DNA of 64,000 nt from Sulfitobacter marinus (GCF_900116285.1 NZ_FPAJ01000003.1:475978-539977), one strand, 5' to 3'. Positions 37,277 through 45,910 are shown, counted from the first letter of the stretch. The notes: generated by a model not told the origin, from the sequence alone. Translations and numbers: made by a program.

Positions 37277-38266
37277 ATGCCTGAGCAACTGGCATTTGCC
37301 CTAGAAGTAACTGCGAACGGTCTGATGGCGGGGGTGCTGTATGCGCTGGTCGCTTTGGGCTTTGTTCTGATTTATAAAGCATCGGGCATTTTCAATTATG
37401 CCCAAGGGGTTATGGCGCTTTTTGCTGCGCTGACCTTGGCGGGTATCATTGATGGACAAGTCCCGTTTAGCCACTTGATCAACGCTGTTTTAGGCACCGA
37501 TGTGCATCACTTTGGCTGGCACGTTCCGGCGTTTCTGGCGATCTTGTTGACCATGGTGGTGATGATTGCGCTGGCCTATGCGGTGCAGCGGTTGGTGTTC
37601 CGCCATCTGGTCGGCCAAGAGCCTATCATCCTGTTCATGGCGACCATCGGTTTGGCCTATTTCCTTGAAGGTGTCGGCGATCTGATGTGGGGGTCTGACA
37701 TCAAATCGATGGATGTGGGATTGCCGCAAGGCATTAATGCCTGGATCGATGAAACCACGTTCGAGGCGTTTGGCTATGGGTTCTTTATCGACAACCTGGA
37801 CATTGTAGCGAGCATCATCGCGGCGTTGCTGGTCATCGGGTTGGTGATGTTTGCGCAATACACCAAGCAGGGCCGCGCGATGCGGGCTGTGGCGGATGAC
37901 CATCAGGCGGCGTTGTCGGTCGGTGTTTCGCTGAACTTTATCTGGATTCTCGTGTGGTCGCTGGCGGGTTTTGTAGCGCTTGTCGCCGGTATCATGTGGG
38001 GCACCAAGTCAGGCGTGCAGTTTTCGCTGTCGCTGATCGCGCTCAAGGCGCTGCCTGTGTTGATGCTGGGTGGATTCACCTCGATTCCCGGAGCGATTGT
38101 TGGCGGTTTGATCATCGGTGTTGGTGAGAAACTGTTCGAATTCCTGATCGGTGCGCCGTTCCTTGGCGGGGCGACGGAGAACTGGTTTGCCTATATGTTG
38201 GCGCTGATTTTCCTCGTGTTTCGCCCGCAAGGTTTGTTTGGGGAGAAGATCATTGAACGCGTATAG
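37277..38266 (+). CDS. Branched-chain-type ABC importer permease, LivH type
   Basis: Predicted inner-membrane protein of 329 residues with about eight hydrophobic segments. The N-terminal GVLYALVALGFVLIYKASG and FNYAQGVMAL are hallmark LivH sequences; the C-terminus has LGGFTSIPGAIVGGL, the permease-ATPase coupling region. GGAGGG 7 bases upstream supports ATG 37277. It lies 35 bases after the LivG-type gene. Confidence 0.93.
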   Translation: MPEQLAFALEVTANGLMAGVLYALVALGFVLIYKASGIFNYAQGVMALFAALTLAGIIDGQVPFSHLINAVLGTDVHHFGWHVPAFLAILLTMVVMIALAYAVQRLVFRHLVGQEPIILFMATIGLAYFLEGVGDLMWGSDIKSMDVGLPQGINAWIDETTFEAFGYGFFIDNLDIVASIIAALLVIGLVMFAQYTKQGRAMRAVADDHQAALSVGVSLNFIWILVWSLAGFVALVAGIMWGTKSGVQFSLSLIALKALPVLMLGGFTSIPGAIVGGLIIGVGEKLFEFLIGAPFLGGATENWFAYMLALIFLVFRPQGLFGEKIIERV

Positions 38267-38318
38267 CCTATTTCGCCGTCGGATCGGAGTTGTGCCAATG
38301 TGTATGGTTCGGACCCCG

Positions 38319-38345
38319 GGATTTAAAACTATTTGGAATGAGGGG
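38319..38345 (+). repeat. Intercistronic leader repeat, copy B (before LivM-type gene)
   Basis: GGATTTAAAACTATTTGGA then ATGAGGGG, ending 8 bases before the start codon. It matches the block at 36387-36413 at most positions, and both are preceded by a GGAC within a G+C-rich stretch. Confidence 0.6.
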
Positions 38346-38353
38346 CGCGTCTG

Positions 38354-39430
38354 ATGCTTTATCGTGAATCAGGGGATTTCAGTTCTTCCTATGCAGAAGA
38401 CAGCCAGACGTTTCCGATCAAGTTTGACCGGTATCGCTATTACTTTGTGATGTTCATCGCGATTGCAGTGATCCCGTTTCTGATCAATGACTACTGGGTT
38501 AATTCGCTTTTCCTGCCGTTTTTGATCTATGCTATTGCGGCGATCGGGTTGAACATTCTGGTGGGGTATTGCGGTCAGGTGAGCCTGGGCACCGGTGGCT
38601 TTATGGCGGTCGGGGCATATGCCTGCTACAAGCTGATGACCAGCTTTCCTGATGTCAGCATGTTGGTGCATGTGTTGCTGTCTGGCCTTGTCACCGCGGC
38701 GGTTGGCGTGCTGTTCGGTTTGCCATCCTTGCGGATCAAGGGGTTCTATCTGGCGGTGGCGACACTGGCGGCGCAGTTCTTTCTTGTGTGGCTGTTCAAC
38801 CGCGTGCCGTGGTTTTACAACTATTCCGCGTCGGGTCAGATCAGCGCACCTGAACGTACTTTCTTTGGCATCAACATCACCGGTGCGAATACCCAAGCTT
38901 GGGCGACCTATCTATTCTGCCTGATGTTCGTGATCTTCAGCGCCTATGTGGCGCGGAACCTGACCCGCGGGTCGGTGGGCCGCAAATGGATGGCGATCCG
39001 CGATATGGACATCGCGGCCGAGATCATCGGGGTGAACCCGCTGCGCGCCAAGCTGACGGCCTTTGCGATATCGTCGTTCTTTATCGGTATTTCAGGCGCG
39101 TTGTTCTTTGCAATCTATCTGGGCGCGGTCGAGGTTGGCGAAGTGTTCGGCATCCAGAAATCATTCCTTGTGCTGTTCATGATCATCATCGGCGGTTTGG
39201 GATCAATCTTTGGCAGCTTTGCCGGGGCCGCGTTTCTGGTGCTGTTGCCTGTGGTGCTGAAAATCGTTGGCGTGGATTGGCTGGGCTGGCCCACGGATAT
39301 CGTGGCGCATTTGCAGCTTGTGATCGTTGGGGGCCTGATTATCGTGTTCCTGATCGCAGAACCGCACGGCCTTGCCCAACTGTGGCGCGTGGCCAAGGAA
39401 AAACTGAGATTGTGGCCCTTCCCGCATTAG
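38354..39430 (+). CDS. Branched-chain-type ABC importer permease, LivM type
   Basis: Predicted protein of 358 residues with about ten hydrophobic segments. LivM hallmarks are AIGLNILVGYCGQVSLGTGGFMAVGAYA (in parts: NILVGYCGQVSLGTGGF) and, towards the C-terminus, MIIIGGLGSIFGSFAGAAFL. An N-terminal hydrophilic stretch of about 25 residues precedes the first helix. GAGGGGCG supports ATG 38354. It completes the channel with the LivH-type protein. Confidence 0.93.
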   Translation: MLYRESGDFSSSYAEDSQTFPIKFDRYRYYFVMFIAIAVIPFLINDYWVNSLFLPFLIYAIAAIGLNILVGYCGQVSLGTGGFMAVGAYACYKLMTSFPDVSMLVHVLLSGLVTAAVGVLFGLPSLRIKGFYLAVATLAAQFFLVWLFNRVPWFYNYSASGQISAPERTFFGINITGANTQAWATYLFCLMFVIFSAYVARNLTRGSVGRKWMAIRDMDIAAEIIGVNPLRAKLTAFAISSFFIGISGALFFAIYLGAVEVGEVFGIQKSFLVLFMIIIGGLGSIFGSFAGAAFLVLLPVVLKIVGVDWLGWPTDIVAHLQLVIVGGLIIVFLIAEPHGLAQLWRVAKEKLRLWPFPH

Positions 39431-39476
39431 GGGGCGGCACATGGCGAGGGAGGAGAAACCTTGCCGACGCAGACGA

Positions 39477-39490
39477 CCGGGCTAACCCGG
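39477..39490 (+). other. Small hairpin before the solute-binding-protein gene
   Basis: CCGGG-CTAA-CCCGG, a 5-bp stem with 4-base loop, 32 bases before the start codon. Together with the stronger hairpin after the gene it would flank the binding-protein message. Confidence 0.35.
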
Positions 39491-39522
39491 CATGATCGGA
39501 CATATCCAGGGAGGAAACACCG

Positions 39523-40809
39523 ATGAACATGAAACTGAAACTGACCACACTGGCGCTAGGCGTTACGCTTGCCGCTGGCCCCGCGATGGCAGAGCTTGTC
39601 TTTCCATCGCTGAGCTATCGCACCGGTCCTTATGCTGCCAACGGCATCCCCTTCGCGGATGGCTATGCGGATTATTTCACGCTGCTGAATGAACGTGATG
39701 GCGGTATCGGTGGCGAGCCGATCCGTATGATCGAATGCGAAACCGGTTATAACACTGAAAAAGGTGTGGAATGCTATGAAAGCACCAAGGGCGAAGGCGC
39801 GTTGGTCTATCAACCGCTGTCCACAGGCATCACGTATCAGCTGATCCCCAAAGCGACGGCTGACGGCATTCCTGTACACTCGATGGGCTATGGCCGGACC
39901 TCTGCCAAAGATGGCTCCGTGTTCAAGAACATCTTTAACTATCCTGCGAACTACTGGGATGGTGCATCGGTTGCGGTCAAGCACCTGCTGGACGTGAACA
40001 GTGGCAGCCTTGAAGGCAAAAAAATCGCGCTGGTGTACCACAACTCTGCCTACGGCAAAGAACCAATCCGCACGCTTGAAGAACTGAGCAAAAAGCACGG
40101 TTTTGAACTGTCCTTGCTGCCTGTTGACCACCCCGGCCAAGAGCAGAAATCGCAGTGGCTGCAAATCCGCCGCGAAAAGCCTGACAATGTCATCATGTAC
40201 GGCTGGGGCGTTATGAACCAGGTTGCCATTCAGGAAGCGGCAAACATCCGTTACCCGATGGATCAATTCATGGGCATCTGGTGGTCCGGTTCGGAAAACG
40301 ACGTGCGTCCTGCTGGCGAAAAGGCCAACGGCTACAAAGCGTTGACGTTCCACAATGTCGGCGATGATTTCCCGGTATTTGATGACATCCAGAAATACGT
40401 CGTTGGAACGGGCAAAGCCGCGGGTGCGGGCGACCAAATCGGTACAGCCTTGTACAACCGTGGTCTTTATGCCGCGATGTTGGCTGCCGAAGCTGCGAAA
40501 ACAGCTCAAGGCATCCACAACACCAAGGCAATTACACCTGCACAGATGCGTGACGGCATGGAGGCGCTTGAGATCACAGAAGCCAAAATGACAGATCTTG
40601 GTCTGCCAGGCTTTGGTCCTGAGTTCTCGGTCTCTTGTGAAAACCACGGCGGCAACGGCCTGGTTGCCGTATCCCAGTGGGATGCCGCTGCTGACAGCTG
40701 GAGCTTGATCACAGGTTACGAGCAGTCCGACCAAGACGTTCTGACACCGCTGATCGCAGAAGACGCGTCTGCATTCGCAGCTGAATCCGGTATCACACCG
40801 GGCTGCTAA
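39523..40809 (+). CDS. ABC importer periplasmic substrate-binding protein (LivK family)
   Basis: Predicted protein of 428 residues with a Sec signal (MNMKLKLTTLALGVTLAAGPAMA, cut after AMA). The mature part is a type I periplasmic binding fold: GPYAANGIPFADGYADYF, IALVYHNSAYGKEP in the interdomain region, MYGWGVMNQVAIQEA. It is longer than amino-acid LivK (about 370), as in binding proteins for aromatic or other organic acids; the ligand is unknown. GGGAGGAAAC precedes ATG 39523. Hairpins flank the gene. Confidence 0.92.
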   Translation: MNMKLKLTTLALGVTLAAGPAMAELVFPSLSYRTGPYAANGIPFADGYADYFTLLNERDGGIGGEPIRMIECETGYNTEKGVECYESTKGEGALVYQPLSTGITYQLIPKATADGIPVHSMGYGRTSAKDGSVFKNIFNYPANYWDGASVAVKHLLDVNSGSLEGKKIALVYHNSAYGKEPIRTLEELSKKHGFELSLLPVDHPGQEQKSQWLQIRREKPDNVIMYGWGVMNQVAIQEAANIRYPMDQFMGIWWSGSENDVRPAGEKANGYKALTFHNVGDDFPVFDDIQKYVVGTGKAAGAGDQIGTALYNRGLYAAMLAAEAAKTAQGIHNTKAITPAQMRDGMEALEITEAKMTDLGLPGFGPEFSVSCENHGGNGLVAVSQWDAAADSWSLITGYEQSDQDVLTPLIAEDASAFAAESGITPGC

Positions 40810-40825
40810 GCGAACCGTTTGAATT

Positions 40826-40854
40826 GGGGTGCGGCGGCACGGTCGCCGCACCCC
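40826..40854 (+). terminator. Strong hairpin after the solute-binding-protein gene
   Basis: Perfect 11-bp stem, GGGGTGCGGCG with CGCCGCACCCC, and a 7-base loop, starting 16 bases after the stop. No U-run follows and the next gene starts 29 bases later, so it is more likely a partial terminator or mRNA-stabilising structure that raises binding-protein output relative to the ATPase. Confidence 0.55.
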
Positions 40855-40883
40855 GACAACCGCCATCTATGAAAGAGACACCC

Positions 40884-41720
40884 ATGCTGGACGCCACCCC
40901 AACGCCCGACGCGCAGGTCGAGACCCTTCTTGAGGTCAACAATATCGAAGTGATCTATAACTCGGTCATTCTGGTGCTCAAGGGCGTGAGCCTGAAGGTC
41001 CCCAAGGGCGGCATCACGGCCTTGCTGGGCGGCAATGGCGCGGGCAAGACGACGACGCTCAAGGCTGTGTCGAACCTGCTGCATTCGGAACGCGGCGAGG
41101 TGACCAAAGGGTCGATCAAGTACCGCAACGAGCCGGTGCACAGCTCGGACCCAGCCGAGATGGTCAAGCGCGGCGTCGTGCAGGTCATGGAAGGCCGGCA
41201 TTGTTTTGAACACCTCACCATCGAAGAAAATCTGCTGACCGGGGCCTATACCCGCAGCGACGGCAAGGCGGCAATCGCCCGTGATCTTGAGATGGTGTAT
41301 GATTATTTCCCACGCTTGCGCGAGCGGCGTAAATCGCAGGCGGGCTATACCTCGGGCGGCGAACAGCAGATGTGTGCGATTGGCCGCGCGTTGATGTCAC
41401 GCCCCGAAACGATCCTGCTGGACGAGCCGTCGATGGGCCTTGCCCCGCAGTTGGTTGAGCAGATTTTCGAGATCGTGAAATCGGTGAACGAGAACGAAGG
41501 CGTGACCTTCTTGCTGGCCGAACAGAATACCAACGTGGCCCTGCGGTTTGCGCATTACGGATATATCCTTGAATCCGGCCGCGTGGTGATGGACGGCCCC
41601 GCCGCCGATCTGCGTGAAAACCAGGACGTTAAGGAATTCTATCTGGGCATGTCCGACGAAGGCCGCAAATCGTTCCGCGACGTGCGCAGCTACCGCCGCC
41701 GCAAGCGCTGGCTCAGCTGA
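40884..41720 (+). CDS. Branched-chain-type ABC importer ATP-binding protein, LivF type
   Basis: Predicted protein of 278 residues. Walker A GGNGAGKTT, VMEGRHCFEHLTIEEN (LivF-specific Q-loop region), signature YTSGGEQQMCAIGRAL, Walker B ILLDEPSMGLAP and LLAEQNTNVAL. The C-terminal tail DEGRKSFRDVRSYRRRKRWL is basic and extends beyond usual LivF. ATG 40884 follows GAAAGAGA; an ATG 15 bases upstream is an alternative. Second ATPase of the importer. Confidence 0.93.
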   Translation: MLDATPTPDAQVETLLEVNNIEVIYNSVILVLKGVSLKVPKGGITALLGGNGAGKTTTLKAVSNLLHSERGEVTKGSIKYRNEPVHSSDPAEMVKRGVVQVMEGRHCFEHLTIEENLLTGAYTRSDGKAAIARDLEMVYDYFPRLRERRKSQAGYTSGGEQQMCAIGRALMSRPETILLDEPSMGLAPQLVEQIFEIVKSVNENEGVTFLLAEQNTNVALRFAHYGYILESGRVVMDGPAADLRENQDVKEFYLGMSDEGRKSFRDVRSYRRRKRWLS

Positions 41721-41770
41721 TCCGACCTTTGCCGCCAACCTGAACTTCATATGAATTGCGAGTAAGCAAC

Positions 41771-42997
41771 ATGGCACAGACGTCCCACTTTGATCAGCTC
41801 GAAACCCGCAGCCCCGAGGTGCGCGCCGCCGATCTGGCGCAGGCTTTGCCCGCCCAAATCGCCCGCGCCAAAGCGCTGAGCGGGTATGCCAGATCATTAG
41901 ACGGCGTCGACCCTGCGACCATCACAAGCGCCGATGCGCTGGCCGCATTGCCCGTGCTCCGCAAGTCCGAGATTGGCAAGGCACAGGCGGCTTCGGCCCC
42001 TTTTGGCGGCTTCACCACCAAACCTGCCCATGGCTTTACCCATGTGTTCCAATCGCCGGGCCCGATTTACGAACCGTCGTCCAATGCACCTGACTGGTGG
42101 CGCATGGGTCGGTTTTTGCATGCGGTTGGCATCGGTGCAGGCGATATCGTGCACAACTGTTTTGGCTATCATCTGACCCCCGCCGGCATGATCTTTGAAT
42201 CCGGCGCGCAGGCCGTAGGGGCCGCCGTGCTGCCCGCTGGCACCGGCCAGACCGAACTGCAGGTGATCGCCGCGTGCGATGTGGGCACCACCGCCTATGC
42301 AGGCACACCAGACTACCTCAAGATCATCCTCGAAAAAGCCGATGAAATGGGCGTGACCCTTGGGATCACCAAGGCTGCTGTTGGCGGCGGTGCGCTGTTC
42401 CCGTCCTTGCGCGACTATTACACGGGCCGCGGCATCACCTGCTTGCAAAGCTACGCTACCGCCGATCTGGGCAATATCGCCTATGAAAGCCCCGCGATGG
42501 AGGGGATGATCGTCGACGAGAACGTCATCGTTGAAATCGTCACCCCCGGCACCGGAAATCCCGTGCCCGCTGGCGAAGTCGGCGAAGTGATCGTGACCAC
42601 GCTCAACCCCGACTACCCGTTGATCCGTTTCGCCACGGGTGACCTAAGCGCCATCCTGCCCGGCACATCGCCCTGCGGCCGCACCAATATGCGTATCAAA
42701 GGCTGGATGGGCCGCGCCGATCAAACGACCAAGATCAAAGGCATGTTCGTGCGCCCCGAACAGGTCGCCGCCCTCGTCGCCCACCACCCCGAGATCACCA
42801 AAGCCCGCGTCGTGGCCAGCCGCGCCGGTGAACAAGACGTGATGACCGTCCACATCGAATCCGACGGCGGTGATGCCGATGCCTATGCACAAACCGTGGT
42901 CAATGTGCTCAAGCTCAAAGGTAAGATCGTCATCGTGGCCCCCAACACCCTGCCCAAAGACGGCCTCGTGATCGAAGACCAACGCAGCTACGACTGA
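41771..42997 (+). CDS. PaaK-like protein with degenerate adenylation motifs
   Basis: Predicted protein of 408 residues of the phenylacetate-CoA ligase family (COG1541-like), recognised from FGYHLTPAGMIFESGAQAVGAA, LQSYATADLGNIAYES in pieces, RFATGDLSAI and the C-terminal GRADQTTKIKGMFVRPEQV. However, the ATP-loop SSGTTGKP of active ligases is replaced by FQSPGPIYEPSS, and the C-terminal catalytic lysine region (usually LPRSxGKxxR) reads LPKDGLVIEDQR. Adenylation by the standard mechanism is therefore doubtful. It is the last gene of the importer operon, 50 bases after the LivF-type ATPase. Start ATG 41771. Confidence 0.82.
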   Translation: MAQTSHFDQLETRSPEVRAADLAQALPAQIARAKALSGYARSLDGVDPATITSADALAALPVLRKSEIGKAQAASAPFGGFTTKPAHGFTHVFQSPGPIYEPSSNAPDWWRMGRFLHAVGIGAGDIVHNCFGYHLTPAGMIFESGAQAVGAAVLPAGTGQTELQVIAACDVGTTAYAGTPDYLKIILEKADEMGVTLGITKAAVGGGALFPSLRDYYTGRGITCLQSYATADLGNIAYESPAMEGMIVDENVIVEIVTPGTGNPVPAGEVGEVIVTTLNPDYPLIRFATGDLSAILPGTSPCGRTNMRIKGWMGRADQTTKIKGMFVRPEQVAALVAHHPEITKARVVASRAGEQDVMTVHIESDGGDADAYAQTVVNVLKLKGKIVIVAPNTLPKDGLVIEDQRSYD

Positions 42998-43009
42998 GAG
43001 ACCGCCCCG

Positions 43010-43042
43010 CTTCTCTGGCTCTTAATTATCCTCGCCGAAGGC
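43010..43042 (-). repeat. Dispersed intergenic repeat, copy 6
   Basis: Plus-strand CTTCTCTGGCTCTTAATTAT followed by CCTCGCCGAAGGC. It lies 12 bases after the PaaK-like stop and before the iron permease, reversed relative to both genes. Confidence 0.78.
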
Positions 43043-43095
43043 GGCACCACGCCGCACCATGCATGACGATAATTTTGCCCACCCCGCTGGTATTC

Positions 43096-43112
43096 TCGAC
43101 TAGAATAGTCGA
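43096..43112. promoter_or_regulatory. Perfect palindrome over the -10 region of the iron permease gene
   Basis: TCGACTA-GAA-TAGTCGA, 7-bp arms around 3 bases. The internal TAGAAT resembles a -10 box and the palindrome ends 10 bases before the probable start, so a bound repressor would block transcription. A half-site-like TTGACTAAAA lies upstream of the iron-binding-protein gene at 45985. It is a candidate site for an iron-responsive regulator (IscR, RirA or Fur family); which one is not determined. Confidence 0.5.
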
Positions 43113-43122
43113 AACCGAATTT

Positions 43123-44793
43123 ATGACCATGCACCAGAAACCTCCTGTTGAATATGCCGTCAAAGCCCCGCGCGACGGGTTGCGGGGGCTTGCGACGGTT
43201 GCGGTGTTGATTGCAGCCGCCTGCGCCTTGCCGATGCTTGCTGTGGTGGTGGCCGCCTTTGTGGGTGGCACGGACACGATACGCCATTTGATCGACACGG
43301 TTCTGCTGGGCTATGCGGGGACTACGCTGCTTCTGGTGGTCTTTGTTGCTTTGGGTACGTTTTTGGTGGGGGTCGGGGCCGCTTGGCTCGTCACCATGAC
43401 CCGCTTTGCCGGGGTCAAAATCCTTGAAATCGCGCTGGTGCTGCCTTTGGCCTTTCCGGCCTACGTGTTGGCCTATGCCTATACCCATGTCTTGGACCAC
43501 CCGGGCATTGTGCAAACGACACTACGCGATGTGACAGGCTGGGGTCCGCGCGACTATTGGTTCCCCGAGATCAGATCGCTGGGCGGTGCCGCCCTGATGC
43601 TGATCTTGGTGCTTTATCCTTACGTATATCTTCTGGCCCGCGCTGCGTTTTTGCAGCAGTCGGCCACGACATTTCTGGCGGCACGTGCCTTGGGCAGCAG
43701 TGCATGGGCCGCGTTCTACAAGGTCAGCCTGCCACTGGCGCGTCCGGCCATTGCAGGCGGTGTGCTGCTGACCGTGATGGAGACGATCGCAGATTTTGGC
43801 ACGGTCGCCTATTTTGGCGTCCAGACCTTTGCGACGGGCATTTATACCAGCTGGTTTTCCCTGTTTGATAGGGCGGGTGCTGCGCAGCTGGCGCTTTGCT
43901 TGCTTAGCTTTGCACTGCTGCTGGCGATGCTTGAACGCATTCAGCGCGGCAAAGCGAAGTATCACGATCCCTCGCGCCGCGCCGTGGCGATGCCGCCGGT
44001 GCAATTGACCGGATGGCGTGCGGCGGTGGCATTCATTGCCTGTGGTGTGCCTGTGCTGCTCGGCGCTGTGCTGCCGGTCGTCATTTTGGTCTTCATGGGG
44101 CTAGGGTCCGAGCAGGATTTGCTCAGCCCGCGCTATCTGGGCTTTATCCGTAACTCGGCCACGTTGGCGGGCGTTGCAGCGGTCGTTACCGTGGCGGCGG
44201 CGGTTTGCGTGGGGTTCTTCCAGCGGCTGCGCCCGGGAGGTCTCTCCAACGCGGCGGCCTATGTGGCGCGCCTCGGCTATGCGGTGCCGGGCGGGGTGAT
44301 CGCTGTGGGGCTGCTGGTACCGTTTGCCGCGTTTGACAACACGCTGGATGCCTGGATGCGCAGCACATTTGGCATCTCGACGGGGCTGTTGGTGACCGGG
44401 TCGATCTGGCTGCTGGTCGCGGCCTATATGGTGCGCTTTTTGGCGGCAGCTTTGGGCGCGTATGAGGGCGGGCAGGCGATGGTGCATGCGAATATGGATT
44501 CGGCGGCAAGGTCGTTGGGCGAGACGCCGATTGGTACCTTGCGCCGGGTGCATCTGCCGATCCTGACGCCAAGTCTGTTGACCGCGTTGTTGATCGTCTT
44601 TGTCGATGTGATGAAGGAGCTGCCCGCGACATTGATCATGCGGCCGTTCAACTATGACACGCTTGCGGTGCAGGCCTATCGGCTGGCCAGTGATGAACGC
44701 CTAGAGGGCGCAGCGGTGCCGTCGTTGGTGATCGTGGCGATGGGGTTGTTGCCGGTGGTCTTGATCTGCCGGCAGGTGGGACGGCAGCGCTGA
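43123..44793 (+). CDS. Iron(III) ABC transporter permease, FbpB/AfuB type
   Basis: Predicted protein of 556 residues made of two fused permease halves, each with about six membrane segments. The coupling EAA loops are ARALGSSAWAAFYKVSLPLARPAI (as AARALGSSAWAAFYKV) and AARSLGETPIGTLRRVHLP. PAYVLAYAYTHVLD and MKELPATLIMRPFNYDTLA are typical of Fe3+ importers. ATG 43123 (or 43129) is chosen; a start at 43063 would run through the palindromic operator. No ATPase gene is adjacent. Convergent with the iron-binding protein. Confidence 0.9.
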   Translation: MTMHQKPPVEYAVKAPRDGLRGLATVAVLIAAACALPMLAVVVAAFVGGTDTIRHLIDTVLLGYAGTTLLLVVFVALGTFLVGVGAAWLVTMTRFAGVKILEIALVLPLAFPAYVLAYAYTHVLDHPGIVQTTLRDVTGWGPRDYWFPEIRSLGGAALMLILVLYPYVYLLARAAFLQQSATTFLAARALGSSAWAAFYKVSLPLARPAIAGGVLLTVMETIADFGTVAYFGVQTFATGIYTSWFSLFDRAGAAQLALCLLSFALLLAMLERIQRGKAKYHDPSRRAVAMPPVQLTGWRAAVAFIACGVPVLLGAVLPVVILVFMGLGSEQDLLSPRYLGFIRNSATLAGVAAVVTVAAAVCVGFFQRLRPGGLSNAAAYVARLGYAVPGGVIAVGLLVPFAAFDNTLDAWMRSTFGISTGLLVTGSIWLLVAAYMVRFLAAALGAYEGGQAMVHANMDSAARSLGETPIGTLRRVHLPILTPSLLTALLIVFVDVMKELPATLIMRPFNYDTLAVQAYRLASDERLEGAAVPSLVIVAMGLLPVVLICRQVGRQR

Positions 44794-44830
44794 TACACCC
44801 GAATAGGTTTCACAGCACTGAGGTCAGACA

Positions 44831-44870
44831 GTAAAAAACCGCGCCAAAGTAGCTTTGGCGCGGTTCTGTG
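44831..44870. terminator. Bidirectional intrinsic terminator between the iron transport genes
   Basis: Perfect 13-bp stem, AACCGCGCCAAAG (44837-44849) and CTTTGGCGCGGTT (44853-44865), with loop TAG. An A-run at 44833-44838 becomes a U-run for transcripts of the minus-strand binding-protein gene. On the plus strand it would terminate the permease transcript less efficiently. Confidence 0.85.
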
Positions 44871-44893
44871 TTTGATGTGCGTGGGGCTTGGAT

Positions 44894-45910
44894 TTATTCC
44901 CAGCCAACCGCGTTAAAGATTTTCTGAGCAGTTGGGATGTTCTCTGCCACTTCTGCCAGGTTCACATCATCTGCTTTGAATTCACCCAGTTTGGCGACCG
45001 ATGGTGCCAGTTCCACACCTTCAACCGCTGGGAATTCGTCATTCCCGGCCGAGAAATAGGACTGCGCGCTGTCGGAGGACAGGTACTCAAGGAACTTCAC
45101 CGCGTTGTCACGGTTTGGCGCGTTGGCGGCAACACCAGCACCGGACAGGTTCATATGTGCGCCTGTGCCGTCTTGGTCAGGAAAGACCCAACCGATTTTG
45201 GCGATGTCTGCGCTGACGCCGGAAACGTCTCTGCGGATGGCTCGTGCAAAGTAATAGGAGTTGGAGACAGCGATCTCACATTCGCCCGACACAATGCCGC
45301 GCAGCTGGTCGGTATCACCGCCCTGAGGTGCGCGTGCCATGTTGTCGACAACGCCCTGCGCCCATTCGGTTGCTTTCTCTTCGCCGTGGTGGGTGACAAG
45401 CGCAGCCAGCAGCGTTTGGTTGTAAGAGTTTGTGGACGACCGGATGCAGACTTTGCCCTTGTACGCAGGATCGGCCAGGTCGAGATAGTTCATCGGCGGG
45501 TTATCAACAGAGTCTTTAGCGTAGAAGATGATCCGCGAGCGTTGCGAAAAACCGAACCAGTTGTTGTCGGTGTCTTGCAGGTTGGCAGGAATGCGATCCT
45601 CAAGAATGTCGCTATCGACGGATTGCAGCAGACCCATGTTCTTGGCGCGGGCCAGACGGCTTGTATCAACCGTAATCATAACGTCGGCGGGGGAGTTCGC
45701 GCCTTCGGCTTCCATACGGGCCAGCAATTCGTCGGCTTTGCCTTCGATGCGGTTAATGGTGATGCCGGTCTGATCGGTAAAGTCGGAATACAGCTTTTCA
45801 TCCGTGTCGTAATGGCGCGAGGAATACAGGTTTAGCTGTCCCTCGGCAAAAGCGGGCATGGCGACTGAGGCCAAAAGCACGGCAGCTAGAGCGGATTTTG
45901 TCAGGGTCAT
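44894..45910 (-). CDS. Iron(III) ABC transporter substrate-binding protein, FbpA/AfuA type
   Basis: Predicted protein of 338 residues with Sec signal MTLTKSALAAVLLASVAMPAFA. Ferric-binding features are LNLYSSRHYDTDEKLYSDF, GSNSYY-like VSNSYYFARA (tyrosine pair for Fe3+), and AGVAANAPNRDNAVKFLEYL. ATG 45910 is preferred because it starts the signal peptide; upstream in-frame starts at 45922 and 45973 would extend through an inverted repeat. It is convergent with the permease and shares a terminator. Confidence 0.93.
   Translation of the reverse strand: MTLTKSALAAVLLASVAMPAFAEGQLNLYSSRHYDTDEKLYSDFTDQTGITINRIEGKADELLARMEAEGANSPADVMITVDTSRLARAKNMGLLQSVDSDILEDRIPANLQDTDNNWFGFSQRSRIIFYAKDSVDNPPMNYLDLADPAYKGKVCIRSSTNSYNQTLLAALVTHHGEEKATEWAQGVVDNMARAPQGGDTDQLRGIVSGECEIAVSNSYYFARAIRRDVSGVSADIAKIGWVFPDQDGTGAHMNLSGAGVAANAPNRDNAVKFLEYLSSDSAQSYFSAGNDEFPAVEGVELAPSVAKLGEFKADDVNLAEVAENIPTAQKIFNAVGWE

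Noticed and set aside
39556..40866. Minus-strand open frame of 436 codons opposite the binding-protein gene
   Set aside because: Antisense shadow; the plus-strand gene has a signal peptide, ribosome site and family motifs.
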